A program made the translations under genes and the position numbers. The notes under the pieces are model-generated. The model worked only from the letters and a program-made list of their open reading frames with translations, was not told the DNA's origin and did not search any database. Shown one piece after another: positions 43,324 to 51,694 of a stretch of 64,000 nucleotides of DNA (within the stretch, counting starts at the first letter, position 1; each line of letters starts with the position of its first letter). Source of the stretch: Pseudomonas abietaniphila (lineage in GTDB: Bacteria; Pseudomonadota; Gammaproteobacteria; Pseudomonadales; Pseudomonadaceae); assembly GCF_900100795.1 (NCBI RefSeq), contig NZ_FNCO01000010.1, positions 124,001 through 188,000 on the forward strand. Reading direction: 5' to 3'.

Positions 43324-43899
43324 TTAGGGAACGTCTGCCAGGAACTTTGCTATCCGTTCCCGGTTGACATCAGAGTACCGGTAGGCCTTGGCATGGAACG
43401 GATCGTTTTCGGGGTACATGTAGGATGCATAGCCAATACCGACGAAGTTGCGAGTCACCTCTCCATCTTCGTGACGCGCCCCAAAGGTATGACCCAGCTC
43501 ATGGGCGATGACCTGGTAACCCTCAAGCGAAGCGATGAACACGGGCGAATATTCATGGGCCAGGCCCAGAACCTTATCTGTGAAACGCGCAGGTGTGATC
43601 AACCCGTAGCGAAAGTTCTTATCCCACTGCAGATGAGGATGGCCCTGCACGAACTCCCAGGCTTTGCGGTTAAACGTACTCAGAACAAAACTTTCGTGCC
43701 CCGGATTACCCTTGTAACTGATATCGGTCATGCCCGGGATCGAGGTCAACTCGTAGGTGATGACTTCACGGTCGGTAATGGCCTTCATTTCCACGCAGAA
43801 GTGCTTGAGGTAATCGCTGTAGAGGCTCTTGCGCTGCCCAAGGCTTACGTCGTCGTGAATAAACAAAAGCAGGTGCACAGGTTCTTTTGCAGTTGTCAT
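43324..43899 (-). CDS. Metzincin-type zinc metalloprotease-like protein
   Basis: A 191-residue protein with the full metzincin zinc motif HELGHTFGARHEDG at about 133-146: three histidines, the catalytic glutamate and the turn glycine. A methionine in GIGYASYMYPENDP about 16 residues further on fits the Met-turn. There is no signal peptide (MTTAKEPVHLLLFIHDD), and no propeptide or secretion repeats, which is odd for a family whose members are mostly exported. Substrate unknown. It stands alone between purE and a LysR gene; GGAAT before the start is weak but acceptable. Confidence 0.72.
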   Translation of the reverse strand: MTTAKEPVHLLLFIHDDVSLGQRKSLYSDYLKHFCVEMKAITDREVITYELTSIPGMTDISYKGNPGHESFVLSTFNRKAWEFVQGHPHLQWDKNFRYGLITPARFTDKVLGLAHEYSPVFIASLEGYQVIAHELGHTFGARHEDGEVTRNFVGIGYASYMYPENDPFHAKAYRYSDVNRERIAKFLADVP

Positions 43900-44070
43900 A
43901 CCTAATTCCTTTTAGGTGTATTCGCCAGCCCTCATGGCCAGCGGTCTGGGTAAATGCCCGGACACCAAACTACAACAAGATCAGAGGCAAAGAGCTCGGA
44001 CATCGGCACTACAGCTTGTAGGCTGCGTTTTATTGATCGGTAAGAATACCGCCCGCACTCACTCATCCAC

Positions 44071-44973
44071 TTAACTGCCCGCTGCCTGCTCTAGCTTACG
44101 CCAGAGTAGTCGCACGTTCGCCTTGCGCACCAGCGCACAGCGATACAGGCGGATCTCAAGCGGCACGTGCCATTGAGGCCCGCCACATACCACCAGTTCA
44201 CCGCGCTCCAGCTCGGCCGCGACGCTGAGCCGAGGCACCCAAGCGATGCCCAGCCCCTGCAGCGCCATGCCTTTGAGGCTGTCAGCCATCGCGGTCTCAT
44301 AAACCGTGGTGAAACGCAGATTGCGCTGACGCAACAGCAGGTTCACCGAACGCCCCAGAAAGGCACCCGCGCTGTAGGCCAGCAAGGGGACGCTGTTTTC
44401 GCCTTCGAGATCGAATAGCGGATTGCCTTGCGCGTCCGCCGAGCACACCGGCAGCATTTCAGTCATGCCCAAGTGCAGCGACGGGAAGATTTCCGCATCC
44501 ATCTGCAGCGCCGCGTCCGGGTCATAAAACGCGAGCATCAGGTCGCAGCCACCTTCACGCAGCGCATGCACGGCGTCACCCACGTTGGTGGCGACCAGCC
44601 GGGTGGCGATGTTCAGGCCTTCATTGCGCAGTTGCGCGATCCAGCGTGGGAAGAAACTCAAGGCCAGCGAATGCGCGGCCGCAATCTGCATGACCTCGCC
44701 CTGCCCGCTTTCAAGGTGATGCAGATGACGCAGGACTTCGCCGAGCTGATCGACCACCGTCCGCGCCGTCACCAGAAACAACTGCCCCGCCGCTGTCAGC
44801 TCGATCGGCGTGCGCGAGCGATTGACCAGCGTCAGACCGAGCGCGGCTTCAAGGCTACGGATTCGTCTGCTGAAGGCCGGCTGCGTGACGAACCGCCGCT
44901 CCGCCGCCTGGGAGAAGCTGCGGGTTGCGGCCAGCGCGCTGAAGTCTTCCAGCCATTTGCTTTCCAGGTTCAT
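44071..44973 (-). CDS. LysR family regulator, HypT/YjiE-like
   Basis: A 300-residue regulator with an N-terminal winged helix (SFSQAAERRFVTQPAFSRRIRSLEAALG, shortened in use) and a C-terminal ligand domain. The N-terminal wording LESKWLEDFSALAATRSFSQAA resembles E. coli HypT (YjiE), a hypochlorite-responsive regulator; HypT works through methionine oxidation, but that cannot be read here. The ATG at 44973 has GGGAGAG upstream; the TTG before it was not used. It is divergent from aspA with a 385-base gap, so it may control aspA, as its neighbour does in P. aeruginosa (PA5428-5429). Confidence 0.83.
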   Translation of the reverse strand: MNLESKWLEDFSALAATRSFSQAAERRFVTQPAFSRRIRSLEAALGLTLVNRSRTPIELTAAGQLFLVTARTVVDQLGEVLRHLHHLESGQGEVMQIAAAHSLALSFFPRWIAQLRNEGLNIATRLVATNVGDAVHALREGGCDLMLAFYDPDAALQMDAEIFPSLHLGMTEMLPVCSADAQGNPLFDLEGENSVPLLAYSAGAFLGRSVNLLLRQRNLRFTTVYETAMADSLKGMALQGLGIAWVPRLSVAAELERGELVVCGGPQWHVPLEIRLYRCALVRKANVRLLWRKLEQAAGS

Positions 44974-45358
44974 CAATCTCTCCCGCAGGGTGGGTCGCCA
45001 CTTATCAATGGTTGCCGCCCATCAACTGTAGGAGCGTGGCTTGTCTCTGGGCCGCATCCGGACGATCTGGCGCGCAGCGGCAGCAATCATCGGGAACACG
45101 ATTTGTCTGGCGCACTGCATTCGCCAGAATCACGACTGCTGCGCAGCCGATCGTCCGGATGCGGCCCAGAGACAAGCCACGCTCCTACAGAGTGATTGGC
45201 GAAGTCGTTCACACGCTCGTCACAATCCGAACGTCACATCAACATTATGCCGTTTGTGCATAGGCTAGCGCTTAACAGCATTGGTTCGCAATCGGCCACA
45301 GGCCTAGTATTAAAGGCGTTCCGGCTTAGTCCGTGCCTTTCTTGAGACTTTCTCTATC
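44974..45358. other. LysR-aspA divergent gap with a long REPIN
   Basis: The left part holds a REPIN (45026-45190). The right part, 45191-45358, should carry the aspA promoter: TTAACAGC and TAGTATTAAA stretches are AT-rich, but no firm -35/-10 pair or LysR T-N11-A site could be fixed. No reading frame here has a ribosome site. Confidence 0.5.
45026..45190. repeat. Long REPIN (class GTAGGAGCGTGGCTTGTC)
   Basis: Arms of about 45 bases: CTGTAGGAGCGTGGCTTGTC, then CTGGGCCGCATCCGGACGAT, and the complement ending at 45190. The loop of about 75 bases contains inner CTGGCG and CGCCAG pairs. The tip class is that of 1804-1940, but the inner arms extend further. Confidence 0.8.
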
Positions 45359-46783
45359 ATGTCCTCCGCTGCATCATTTCGCATCGAAAAAGACCTGCTT
45401 GGCGTCCTCGAAGTACCCGCTGAAGCGTATTACGGTATTCAGACGCTGCGCGCCGTTCAGAACTTCCGGCTCTCCGGCGTTCCGATCGCTCACTACCCGA
45501 AACTGGTTGTCGGCCTGGCCATGGTCAAGCAAGCGGCCGCCGATGCGAACCATCAGCTCGGCCACCTGAGCAGCGAAAAGCACGCGGCCATCAGCGAAGC
45601 CTGTGCACGCCTGATTCGCGGCGACTTCCACGAGCAGTTCGTCGTCGACATGATCCAGGGTGGCGCCGGTACGTCCACCAACATGAACGCCAACGAAGTC
45701 ATCGCCAACATCGCGCTTGAGGCGATGGGCCATGAGAAAGGCGAATACAAATACCTGCACCCGAACAACGACGTGAACATGGCGCAATCGACCAACGACG
45801 CTTACCCGACGGCCATCCGCCTGGGTCTGCTGTTGGGTCACGACGCCCTGCTCGCCAGCCTCGACAGCCTGATCCAGGCGTTCGCGGCCAAAGGCCAGGA
45901 ATTCAACCACGTCCTGAAAATGGGCCGCACCCAGCTGCAGGATGCGGTGCCGATGACCCTCGGCCAGGAATTCCGCGCCTTCGCCACCACGCTGACCGAA
46001 GACCTCAACCGCCTGCGCAGCCTGGCACCTGAGCTGTTGACCGAAGTGAACCTGGGCGGCACCGCCATCGGCACCGGCATCAACGCAGACCCTGGTTATC
46101 AGCATCTGGCGGTTGAGCGCCTGGCGATCATCAGCGGCCAGCCTTTGGTTCCGGCCGCCGACCTGATCGAAGCCACCTCTGACATGGGCGCCTTCGTGCT
46201 GTTCTCCGGCATGCTCAAGCGCACTGCGGTCAAGCTCTCGAAGATCTGCAACGACCTGCGCCTGCTGTCCAGCGGCCCGCGCACCGGCATCAACGAGATC
46301 AACCTGCCAGCGCGTCAGCCAGGCAGCTCGATCATGCCGGGCAAAGTGAACCCGGTGATTCCGGAGGCCGTGAACATGTGCGCCTTCGAAATCATGGGCA
46401 ACGACCTGGCCCTGACCATCGCGGCCGAAGGCGGCCAACTGCAACTGAACGTGATGGAGCCGCTGATCGCTTACAAGATCTTCGACTCGATCCGTCTGCT
46501 GCAACGCGCCATGGACATGCTGCGCGAGCACTGCATCGTCGGCATCACCGCCAACGAACAGCGTTGCCGCGAACTGGTCGAGCACTCGATCGGCCTGGTC
46601 ACCGCGCTGAACCCGTACATCGGCTACGAAAACGCCACCCGTATCGCCCGCGTCGCCCTGGAAACAGGCCGCGGCGTACTGGAACTGGTGCGTGAGGAAG
46701 GCTTGCTCGACGACGTGATGCTCGCCGACATCCTGCGCCCGGAAAACATGATTGCCCCACGATTGGTGCCGCTGAAGGCCTGA
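45359..46783 (+). CDS. aspA: Aspartate ammonia-lyase
   Basis: AspA splits aspartate to fumarate and ammonia. The 474-residue protein has the superfamily signature GSSIMPGKVNPVIPE near 321-335, with the catalytic serine, plus GGAGTSTNMNANEVIAN and HPNNDVNMAQSTND near the N-terminus. With an AGCS symporter and an asparaginase downstream, it forms an asparagine/aspartate catabolic group. A terminator follows. Confidence 0.96.
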   Translation: MSSAASFRIEKDLLGVLEVPAEAYYGIQTLRAVQNFRLSGVPIAHYPKLVVGLAMVKQAAADANHQLGHLSSEKHAAISEACARLIRGDFHEQFVVDMIQGGAGTSTNMNANEVIANIALEAMGHEKGEYKYLHPNNDVNMAQSTNDAYPTAIRLGLLLGHDALLASLDSLIQAFAAKGQEFNHVLKMGRTQLQDAVPMTLGQEFRAFATTLTEDLNRLRSLAPELLTEVNLGGTAIGTGINADPGYQHLAVERLAIISGQPLVPAADLIEATSDMGAFVLFSGMLKRTAVKLSKICNDLRLLSSGPRTGINEINLPARQPGSSIMPGKVNPVIPEAVNMCAFEIMGNDLALTIAAEGGQLQLNVMEPLIAYKIFDSIRLLQRAMDMLREHCIVGITANEQRCRELVEHSIGLVTALNPYIGYENATRIARVALETGRGVLELVREEGLLDDVMLADILRPENMIAPRLVPLKA

Positions 46784-46853
46784 TCACCGAAGCTCCCGCT
46801 TCACCCGCAAGACGATCACCAGGCTGAGGGCCTAGACACCCCTCACCCTTTTG

Positions 46854-46890
46854 AGGGCCGGAAGTAGATGCTTCCAGGCCCTTTTTTTTA
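46854..46890 (+). terminator. Terminator of aspA
   Basis: Stem GGGCCGGAAG and CTTCC-a-GGCCC with a six-base loop, followed by eight T. It lies about 70 bases after the aspA stop. Confidence 0.88.
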
Positions 46891-46916
46891 CCCGGAATTT
46901 TTGAATGACGAGTTAG

Positions 46917-46937
46917 TCACAAGCGCGCTCCTACAGG
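46917..46937. repeat. Single REP tip
   Basis: CACAAGCGCGCTCCTACAGG matches the right arm of the 4.9/8.8/53.9 kb class, without an inverse partner nearby. It looks like a REPIN remnant. Confidence 0.55.
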
Positions 46938-47029
46938 AACACCCGCAACTCGAAAGCAGGAAACCGAATAAAGACTCCAATAAGGCGTATCGGTATAGTG
47001 CGCCCCCTCTAAAAAAGCGAGGAATACAC

Positions 47030-48484
47030 ATGCTTGAAGTCATCAACGACTTCCTCTCGGGAAAACTGCTGATCGTGCTCATCGTCGGGCTCGGTGGATA
47101 TTTCACGATTCGCTCGCGTTTCGTTCAGTTACGTCACTTTTTTCATATGTTTGCGGTGTTTCGCGACAGCTTGCGCAGCAGCTCGGGCCAACTCAGTTCG
47201 TTTCAGGCGTTGATGCTCAGCCTCGCCGGACGCGTGGGTGCGGGCAACATCGCCGGTGTTGGCATCGCCGTGACCCTCGGCGGGCCGGGTGCCGTGTTCT
47301 GGATGTGGGTGACGGCCCTGGTCGGCATGGCCAGCAGCTTCTTCGAATGCTCCCTCGGCCAGCTGTACAAACGCTGCGATGCCGAAGGGCAATACCGTGG
47401 CGGCCCGTCGTATTACATGCAATACGGTCTGGGCAAGCGCTGGCTGGGCATGGTCATGGCGGTGTTGCTGCTGGTGACCTTCGGTTTCGCGTTCAACGGC
47501 CTGCAATCCCACGCCGTGACCCACTCCCTCAACGATGCATTCGGTGTGTCGCCCGGTTATGCCGGTATGGGTCTGGCGGTGCTGTTGGGCCTGGTATTCG
47601 TCGGCGGTATCAAGCGCATTGCAGCGGTGGCCGACCTGCTGGTGCCCATCAAGACGCTGGTGTACATCGCAGTGACGATCTACGTCATTGCCGTGCAGTT
47701 CGAGCAGGTCCCCCACATGCTGATGACCATCGTCAAAAGCGCGTTCGGGATGGACGAAGTGTTTGGCGGCCTGATCGGCAGCGCCATCGTGATGGGCGTG
47801 AAACGCGGTGTGTTCGCCAACGAGGCCGGTCTGGGCAGCGCGCCCAACGTAGCGGCAGTCGCCGAGGTTCAGCACCCGATCGCTCAAGGCGTGGTTCAGG
47901 CGTTCAGCGTGTTCCTCGATACCTTCGTGATTTGCACCTGCACCGCACTGCTGATTCTGCTGTCCGGGTTTTATACGCCGGGCTTCGAAGGAGACGGCAT
48001 CGCCCTGACTCAAAACTCGCTGGCTGCCGTCGTGGGTGATTGGGGCAAGCTGTTCATCAGCGTGGCATTGGCGTTGTTCGTTTTCACCTCGATCCTCTAC
48101 AACTACTACCTGGGCGAAAACAGCCTGCGCTTCCTGATCGGGGAAAGCCGCAAGGCGCTGATCAGCTACCGCGCGCTGGTGCTTGCGTTGATCCTGTGGG
48201 GCGCCGTGGAAGACCTGGGCACCGTGTTCGCCTTCGCCGACATCACCATGACCCTGCTGGCGTTCGTTAACCTGATCGCCCTGGCCATGCTGTTCAAGAT
48301 TGGTTTGCGCCTGTTGAATGACTACGATGCACAGCGTAAGGCGGGCATCGACACGCCAGTGTTCGACTCCAGTCAGTTTCCTGACCTGGATCTGGACCTC
48401 ACAGCGTGGCCGAAACCGGGGCATCAACAGCCTGCTGCGACGCCTGCTCCGGCCAGTGGCAAAGCAGTGGTCGACACCCCTTAA
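47030..48484 (+). CDS. Sodium:alanine/glycine symporter (AGCS family)
   Basis: A 484-residue sodium-coupled amino-acid importer. It begins MLEVINDFLSGKLLIVLIVG after GAGGAATACAC; an upstream in-frame ATG at 46868 lies in the aspA terminator and was rejected. About ten to eleven helices follow, with the family pattern GRVGAGNIAGVGIAVTLGGPGAVFWMW, shown in part, and KRGVFANEAGLGSAPNVAA. A long polar C-terminal tail (about 445-484) ends in Pro/Ala-rich text. In this place it probably brings in alanine, glycine or related substrates. Confidence 0.9.
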   Translation: MLEVINDFLSGKLLIVLIVGLGGYFTIRSRFVQLRHFFHMFAVFRDSLRSSSGQLSSFQALMLSLAGRVGAGNIAGVGIAVTLGGPGAVFWMWVTALVGMASSFFECSLGQLYKRCDAEGQYRGGPSYYMQYGLGKRWLGMVMAVLLLVTFGFAFNGLQSHAVTHSLNDAFGVSPGYAGMGLAVLLGLVFVGGIKRIAAVADLLVPIKTLVYIAVTIYVIAVQFEQVPHMLMTIVKSAFGMDEVFGGLIGSAIVMGVKRGVFANEAGLGSAPNVAAVAEVQHPIAQGVVQAFSVFLDTFVICTCTALLILLSGFYTPGFEGDGIALTQNSLAAVVGDWGKLFISVALALFVFTSILYNYYLGENSLRFLIGESRKALISYRALVLALILWGAVEDLGTVFAFADITMTLLAFVNLIALAMLFKIGLRLLNDYDAQRKAGIDTPVFDSSQFPDLDLDLTAWPKPGHQQPAATPAPASGKAVVDTP

Positions 48485-48514
48485 TCATCAACGAGTCAGT
48501 CCAGGGAGACAGGC

Positions 48515-49519
48515 ATGAATCGCGAAAACCACTCACCGGCCACGCACGTCATGGTGCTCTATACCGGCGGAACCATTGGCATGCAGGCCAGCGGGAACGG
48601 TCTGGCGCCAGCTTCGGGTTTCGAGGCTCGCATGGCCGAACAGTTGACGGGCCAGCCGGCACTGGTCGTGCCGAAGTGGCAATTTCGCGAGATGTCTCCG
48701 CTGATCGACAGCGCCAACATGACGCCCCAGTACTGGCAGCGTCTGCGCGAGGCCGTGGTCGATGCCATCGAGGTGAAGGGTTGCGATGCAGTGCTGATCC
48801 TGCACGGCACCGACACCCTCGCCTACAGCGCCGCCGCCATGAGCTTTCAGTTGCTGGGCCTGAATGCCCCGGTGGTCTTCACGGGCTCCATGCTGCCCGC
48901 CGGTGTGCCGGACAGCGATGCCTGGGAAAACGTCAACGGCGCGTTGCAGTCGCTGGGTAAAGGTCTGCCAGCGGGCGTGCATCTGTATTTCCACGGCGAG
49001 ATCTTGCAGCCGACCCGCTGCGCGAAAATCCGCAGCTTCGGCCGCAATCCCTTTGCGGCACTTAATCGGGCACGCGGCGGTGAAGCGGCTTCCACGCTGC
49101 CAACGGCACTGGATTATCGCCAGCCGAAACAACTGGCCAACGTTGCCGTCATGCCGCTGTTCCCCGGCATCGGCGCCGCCCAACTGGACGGCCTGATCGA
49201 CAGCGGCATCCAGGGCCTGATCCTGGAGTGCTTCGGCAGCGGCACCGGCCCCAGCGATAACCCTGCCTTTCTCGAAAGCCTGCAGCGCGCCCGTGACCAA
49301 GGCGTCTGCGTCGTCGCCATCACCCAATGCCATGAAGGCGGCGTCGAACTGGATGTCTACGAAGCGGGCAGCCGCCTGCGCGATGTCGGCGTGCTGTCCG
49401 GCGGCGGCATGACCCGCGAAGCCGCCTTCGGCAAACTGCACGCGCTGCTCGGCGCGGGGCTTACACAAGACGAAGTGCGGCGGTTGGTTGAGCGGGATGT
49501 GTGTGGGGAGTTGCTCTAG
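48515..49519 (+). CDS. L-asparaginase, cytoplasmic type
   Basis: Hydrolyses asparagine to aspartate and ammonia. The 334-residue protein has no signal peptide. The first catalytic threonine is in LYTGGTIGMQ (residues 15-24) and the second in LHGTDTLAYSAAAM near 94-107. GGGAGA lies 8 bases before the ATG. Its product feeds the AspA reaction encoded just upstream. Confidence 0.93.
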   Translation: MNRENHSPATHVMVLYTGGTIGMQASGNGLAPASGFEARMAEQLTGQPALVVPKWQFREMSPLIDSANMTPQYWQRLREAVVDAIEVKGCDAVLILHGTDTLAYSAAAMSFQLLGLNAPVVFTGSMLPAGVPDSDAWENVNGALQSLGKGLPAGVHLYFHGEILQPTRCAKIRSFGRNPFAALNRARGGEAASTLPTALDYRQPKQLANVAVMPLFPGIGAAQLDGLIDSGIQGLILECFGSGTGPSDNPAFLESLQRARDQGVCVVAITQCHEGGVELDVYEAGSRLRDVGVLSGGGMTREAAFGKLHALLGAGLTQDEVRRLVERDVCGELL

Positions 49520-49533
49520 CTCCTGCACCACCC

Positions 49534-49839
49534 TCAGAGGATTGATTGCAAACCTTTGTCTGCGATTACATTCAGAAGCTTCAGAGCCGGGCCTGCAGGC
49601 CGACTCTCGCCCTGTTCCCATTTGCGGATTGTCGACGCGGTAGTGTTCAAATGAAGTGCGAAAACCGGCTGGCTAAAATTCAATGCCAGCCTGAGATTTC
49701 GGATATCTGCCGCACTGAGCTCCCGGACCGGTGTCGGACAGATTGCTTCGAACTCGCGCATCGTAATCTTGCTTAGCGCCCCAGCCTGATGAAGCTCTGC
49801 AAGGTCTGCGCGCAAGGACTCAATGATTTTGCTAGACAC
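49534..49839 (-). CDS. Helix-turn-helix antitoxin (HigA/NadS-like)
   Basis: A 101-residue protein. The C-terminal half is an XRE helix-turn-helix (LRLALNFSQPVFALHLNTTASTIRKWEQGE, shown in part), with the N-terminal half a short antitoxin-like region containing a short REFEAICPTPVREL motif. It starts at GTG (49839) behind a very good GGAGG and overlaps the toxin gene by 8 bases. In toxin-first pairs the second gene is the antitoxin and usually represses the operon. Confidence 0.88.
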   Translation of the reverse strand: MSSKIIESLRADLAELHQAGALSKITMREFEAICPTPVRELSAADIRNLRLALNFSQPVFALHLNTTASTIRKWEQGESRPAGPALKLLNVIADKGLQSIL

Positions 49840-50203
49840 AGTGGACCTCCTCTAACGTTCCAACCCGTAAAGCGATCGTCAGAGCATCATCCGACATACT
49901 CAGGAAAACTTTACCTGCATAGCGCAATGCCTTCTTTTCGCCTTGGGTGACATTAGCCCGGGCACTCTTTGCAAAGCCGAATAAGAACACATAGCGATCC
50001 CCAATTCTTGCCGAGAGTAAAGTGCGATACCCGCTGCTTTTACCTCCACCCTCGCGTGCGATCCGCTTTTTATAAAGGCAGCCACCTAAATCCGCGTCTA
50101 TCAGCCCAACCTCCATTTCCTTGATGGCATCACATAAGACGCTATCGGCGATCATTTCGGCGGACTGCCATTTAGCGAACTCCCTTCGCTTTAACACCGT
50201 CAT
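49832..50203 (-). CDS. RelE/ParE family toxin
   Basis: A 123-residue protein of the RelE type (PF06296), predicted to cut mRNA on the ribosome. Start MTVLKRREFAKWQ, with YKKRIAREGGGKSSGYRTLLSARIGDRYVFLFGFAKS near 52-88 (basic, RelE-like) and the C-terminal part LRYAGKVFLSMSDDAL. A TTG five codons upstream is possible but GGGGGA fits the ATG. Toxin-then-antitoxin order with overlap marks a type II pair. The pair is a likely acquired module. Confidence 0.87.
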   Translation of the reverse strand: MTVLKRREFAKWQSAEMIADSVLCDAIKEMEVGLIDADLGGCLYKKRIAREGGGKSSGYRTLLSARIGDRYVFLFGFAKSARANVTQGEKKALRYAGKVFLSMSDDALTIALRVGTLEEVHCV

Positions 50204-50401
50204 CCCATCCCCCTTCAATATATACCCGTAGCGGGCATGCTTTGTCTAATTCGTTGCACGGGTGCTGCCGGGAATCAACGTAGACAATCTTCTGCGGCTG
50301 CAGTAGTTCACAACCGTCACCAAGTGCTTCCAAGGGCGAGGATGACGTCCGGCATAGCTCTTGCTCCGTCCTCCCGACGAACAAAACATCGGAAGGCCTT
50401 C

Positions 50402-51394
50402 ATGCTTCATTCGCACCTCACCACACTCAACGCCGTTTCGCTGGTGCTCGATACCTTCTCGGCAGAAGGCTGGGGGAGCGAGGCGTTGCTGGCCGGGAGC
50501 GGGATTACCGAGGCGGACTTGAAGCGGCCGGACATTCGCATCACGACGTTTCAGGAAATGCAGGTCTGCGCCAACGCTGTCGCGCTGCGCAGGGAGATCG
50601 GCCTGCCGCTCGGACGGCGCATGCATGTGTCGTCCTACGGGATTCTCGGTTACGCCCTGCTCACCAGTGGCACTTTCGGTGACGCTTTGCGGCTGGCGCT
50701 GGAGTACCCGGCGCTGCTGGGTACTTTGTTCGAGTTGCAGCTGATCGAAGACGGGGACTGTATCTGGTTCAGCGCCAGCGACTACCGTGATGACGAGGGG
50801 CTGCGGGTGTTCAACGCCGAGCTGTGCATGGCGTCGCTGAAGGTGATTTGCGATGACCTGCTGGGCAAGCCGCTGCCGCTGCTTGGCGCGCGCTTTGCTC
50901 ATGACGCGCCGGATTATCAGGCCAGCTACCGGGAAAGTTTTGGCTGTACGCTGCATTTCAACGCTGAAGACAACGCCTTTGCGTTCGACAAACGCTGGCT
51001 AGACCAACCGCTGACATTGGCCGACCCCGTGACGCACCGCGACATGCGCGAGCGCTGCCGTCGTCAGAACATCGAGTTCACGGGGCGTCAGGCCTGGCTG
51101 GGCCGGATTCGTCATTTGCTCGCCGGGCAGCTCGACCAGACGCCGAGCCTGGGCGTGCTTGCGCAAAAAATGAACTGCTCCGAACGTACCTTGCGCCGTC
51201 ATCTTCAGGCCACGGGCAGCAGCTACCAACAGTTGCTGGACGAGCTACGCTTCGAGCGCGCCAAGCAATTACTACAAGACGAGCAGTTGCCGATTCATCG
51301 CATCGCTGAAGCGTTGGGATTCAGCGAAACCGCGAGCTTTCGTCATGCCTTCATCCGCTGGAGCGGTGTGGCGCCGAGTCAGTTTCGGGTGTGA
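50402..51394 (+). CDS. AraC family transcription regulator
   Basis: A 330-residue regulator with an N-terminal Arabinose_bd-type sensing domain (about 20-205; YGILGYALLTSGTFGDALRL) and a C-terminal double helix-turn-helix at about 225-330 (MNCSERTLRRHLQATGSSYQ and IAEALGFSETASFRHAFIRWSG). It stands next to a polyamine amidohydrolase gene read in the same direction. Direct repeats upstream of that gene suggest a local target. Upstream codons to 50237 were rejected because the family N-terminus begins near MLHSH. Confidence 0.88.
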   Translation: MLHSHLTTLNAVSLVLDTFSAEGWGSEALLAGSGITEADLKRPDIRITTFQEMQVCANAVALRREIGLPLGRRMHVSSYGILGYALLTSGTFGDALRLALEYPALLGTLFELQLIEDGDCIWFSASDYRDDEGLRVFNAELCMASLKVICDDLLGKPLPLLGARFAHDAPDYQASYRESFGCTLHFNAEDNAFAFDKRWLDQPLTLADPVTHRDMRERCRRQNIEFTGRQAWLGRIRHLLAGQLDQTPSLGVLAQKMNCSERTLRRHLQATGSSYQQLLDELRFERAKQLLQDEQLPIHRIAEALGFSETASFRHAFIRWSGVAPSQFRV

Positions 51395-51420
51395 ATGCCG
51401 TTTCTCCGGCCACCGAATCC

Positions 51421-51514
51421 CTGTGGGAGTGAGCTTGCTCACGAAATCGTCCGTACACCCGGCACATCTTCAGTGACTGAGCTTCAGTCTTCGCGAGCAA
51501 GCTCGCTCCCGCAG
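51421..51514. repeat. REPIN-type inverted repeat (class GTGGGAGTGAGCTTGCTCACGA)
   Basis: Arms CTGTGGGAGTGAGCTTGCTC and its near-complement (GCGAGCAAGCTCGCTCCC) flank about 45 bases. This is the common P. fluorescens/putida-type REP text. Confidence 0.78.
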
Positions 51515-51574
51515 AGAACATTGCAAGCCGTAAAGACCAGAACGCCTCGAAAAAGGGCGTTTCGCCTCATTTAG

Positions 51575-51624
51575 GGGCGATTTACGGACAGAGTTTATGG
51601 CCGTAATAATCCCCTTTTGGCCGT
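51575..51624 (+). promoter_or_regulatory. Possible AraC operator: GGCCGT direct repeats and dyad
   Basis: GGCCGT occurs at 51599-51604 and again at 51619-51624, 20 bases apart or two helix turns, as AraC proteins often prefer. An imperfect dyad (GGGGCGATTTACGG with CCGTAATAATCCCC) overlaps the first copy. The downstream gene starts 70 bases on. Confidence 0.4.
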
Positions 51625-51694
51625 TTCCGTCGTTCTCCGAAAGGCCTTGCGCCACAAGAATGTCGGACAACTTTAGCCCCTGGAGAACAAGAAA

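Larger units (their letters stand above)
51395..51694. other. Regulatory gap upstream of the polyamine genes
   Basis: The 300-base gap holds a REPIN (51421-51514), then GGGCG-type short stems at 51540-51575, an imperfect dyad, and direct repeats (annotated separately). No gene was seen. Confidence 0.55.

Noticed and set aside
47129..48427. Antisense frame of over 400 codons opposite the AGCS symporter
   Set aside because: It has very high His/Gln content with no hydrophobic pattern or motif; it is a shadow of the symporter gene.
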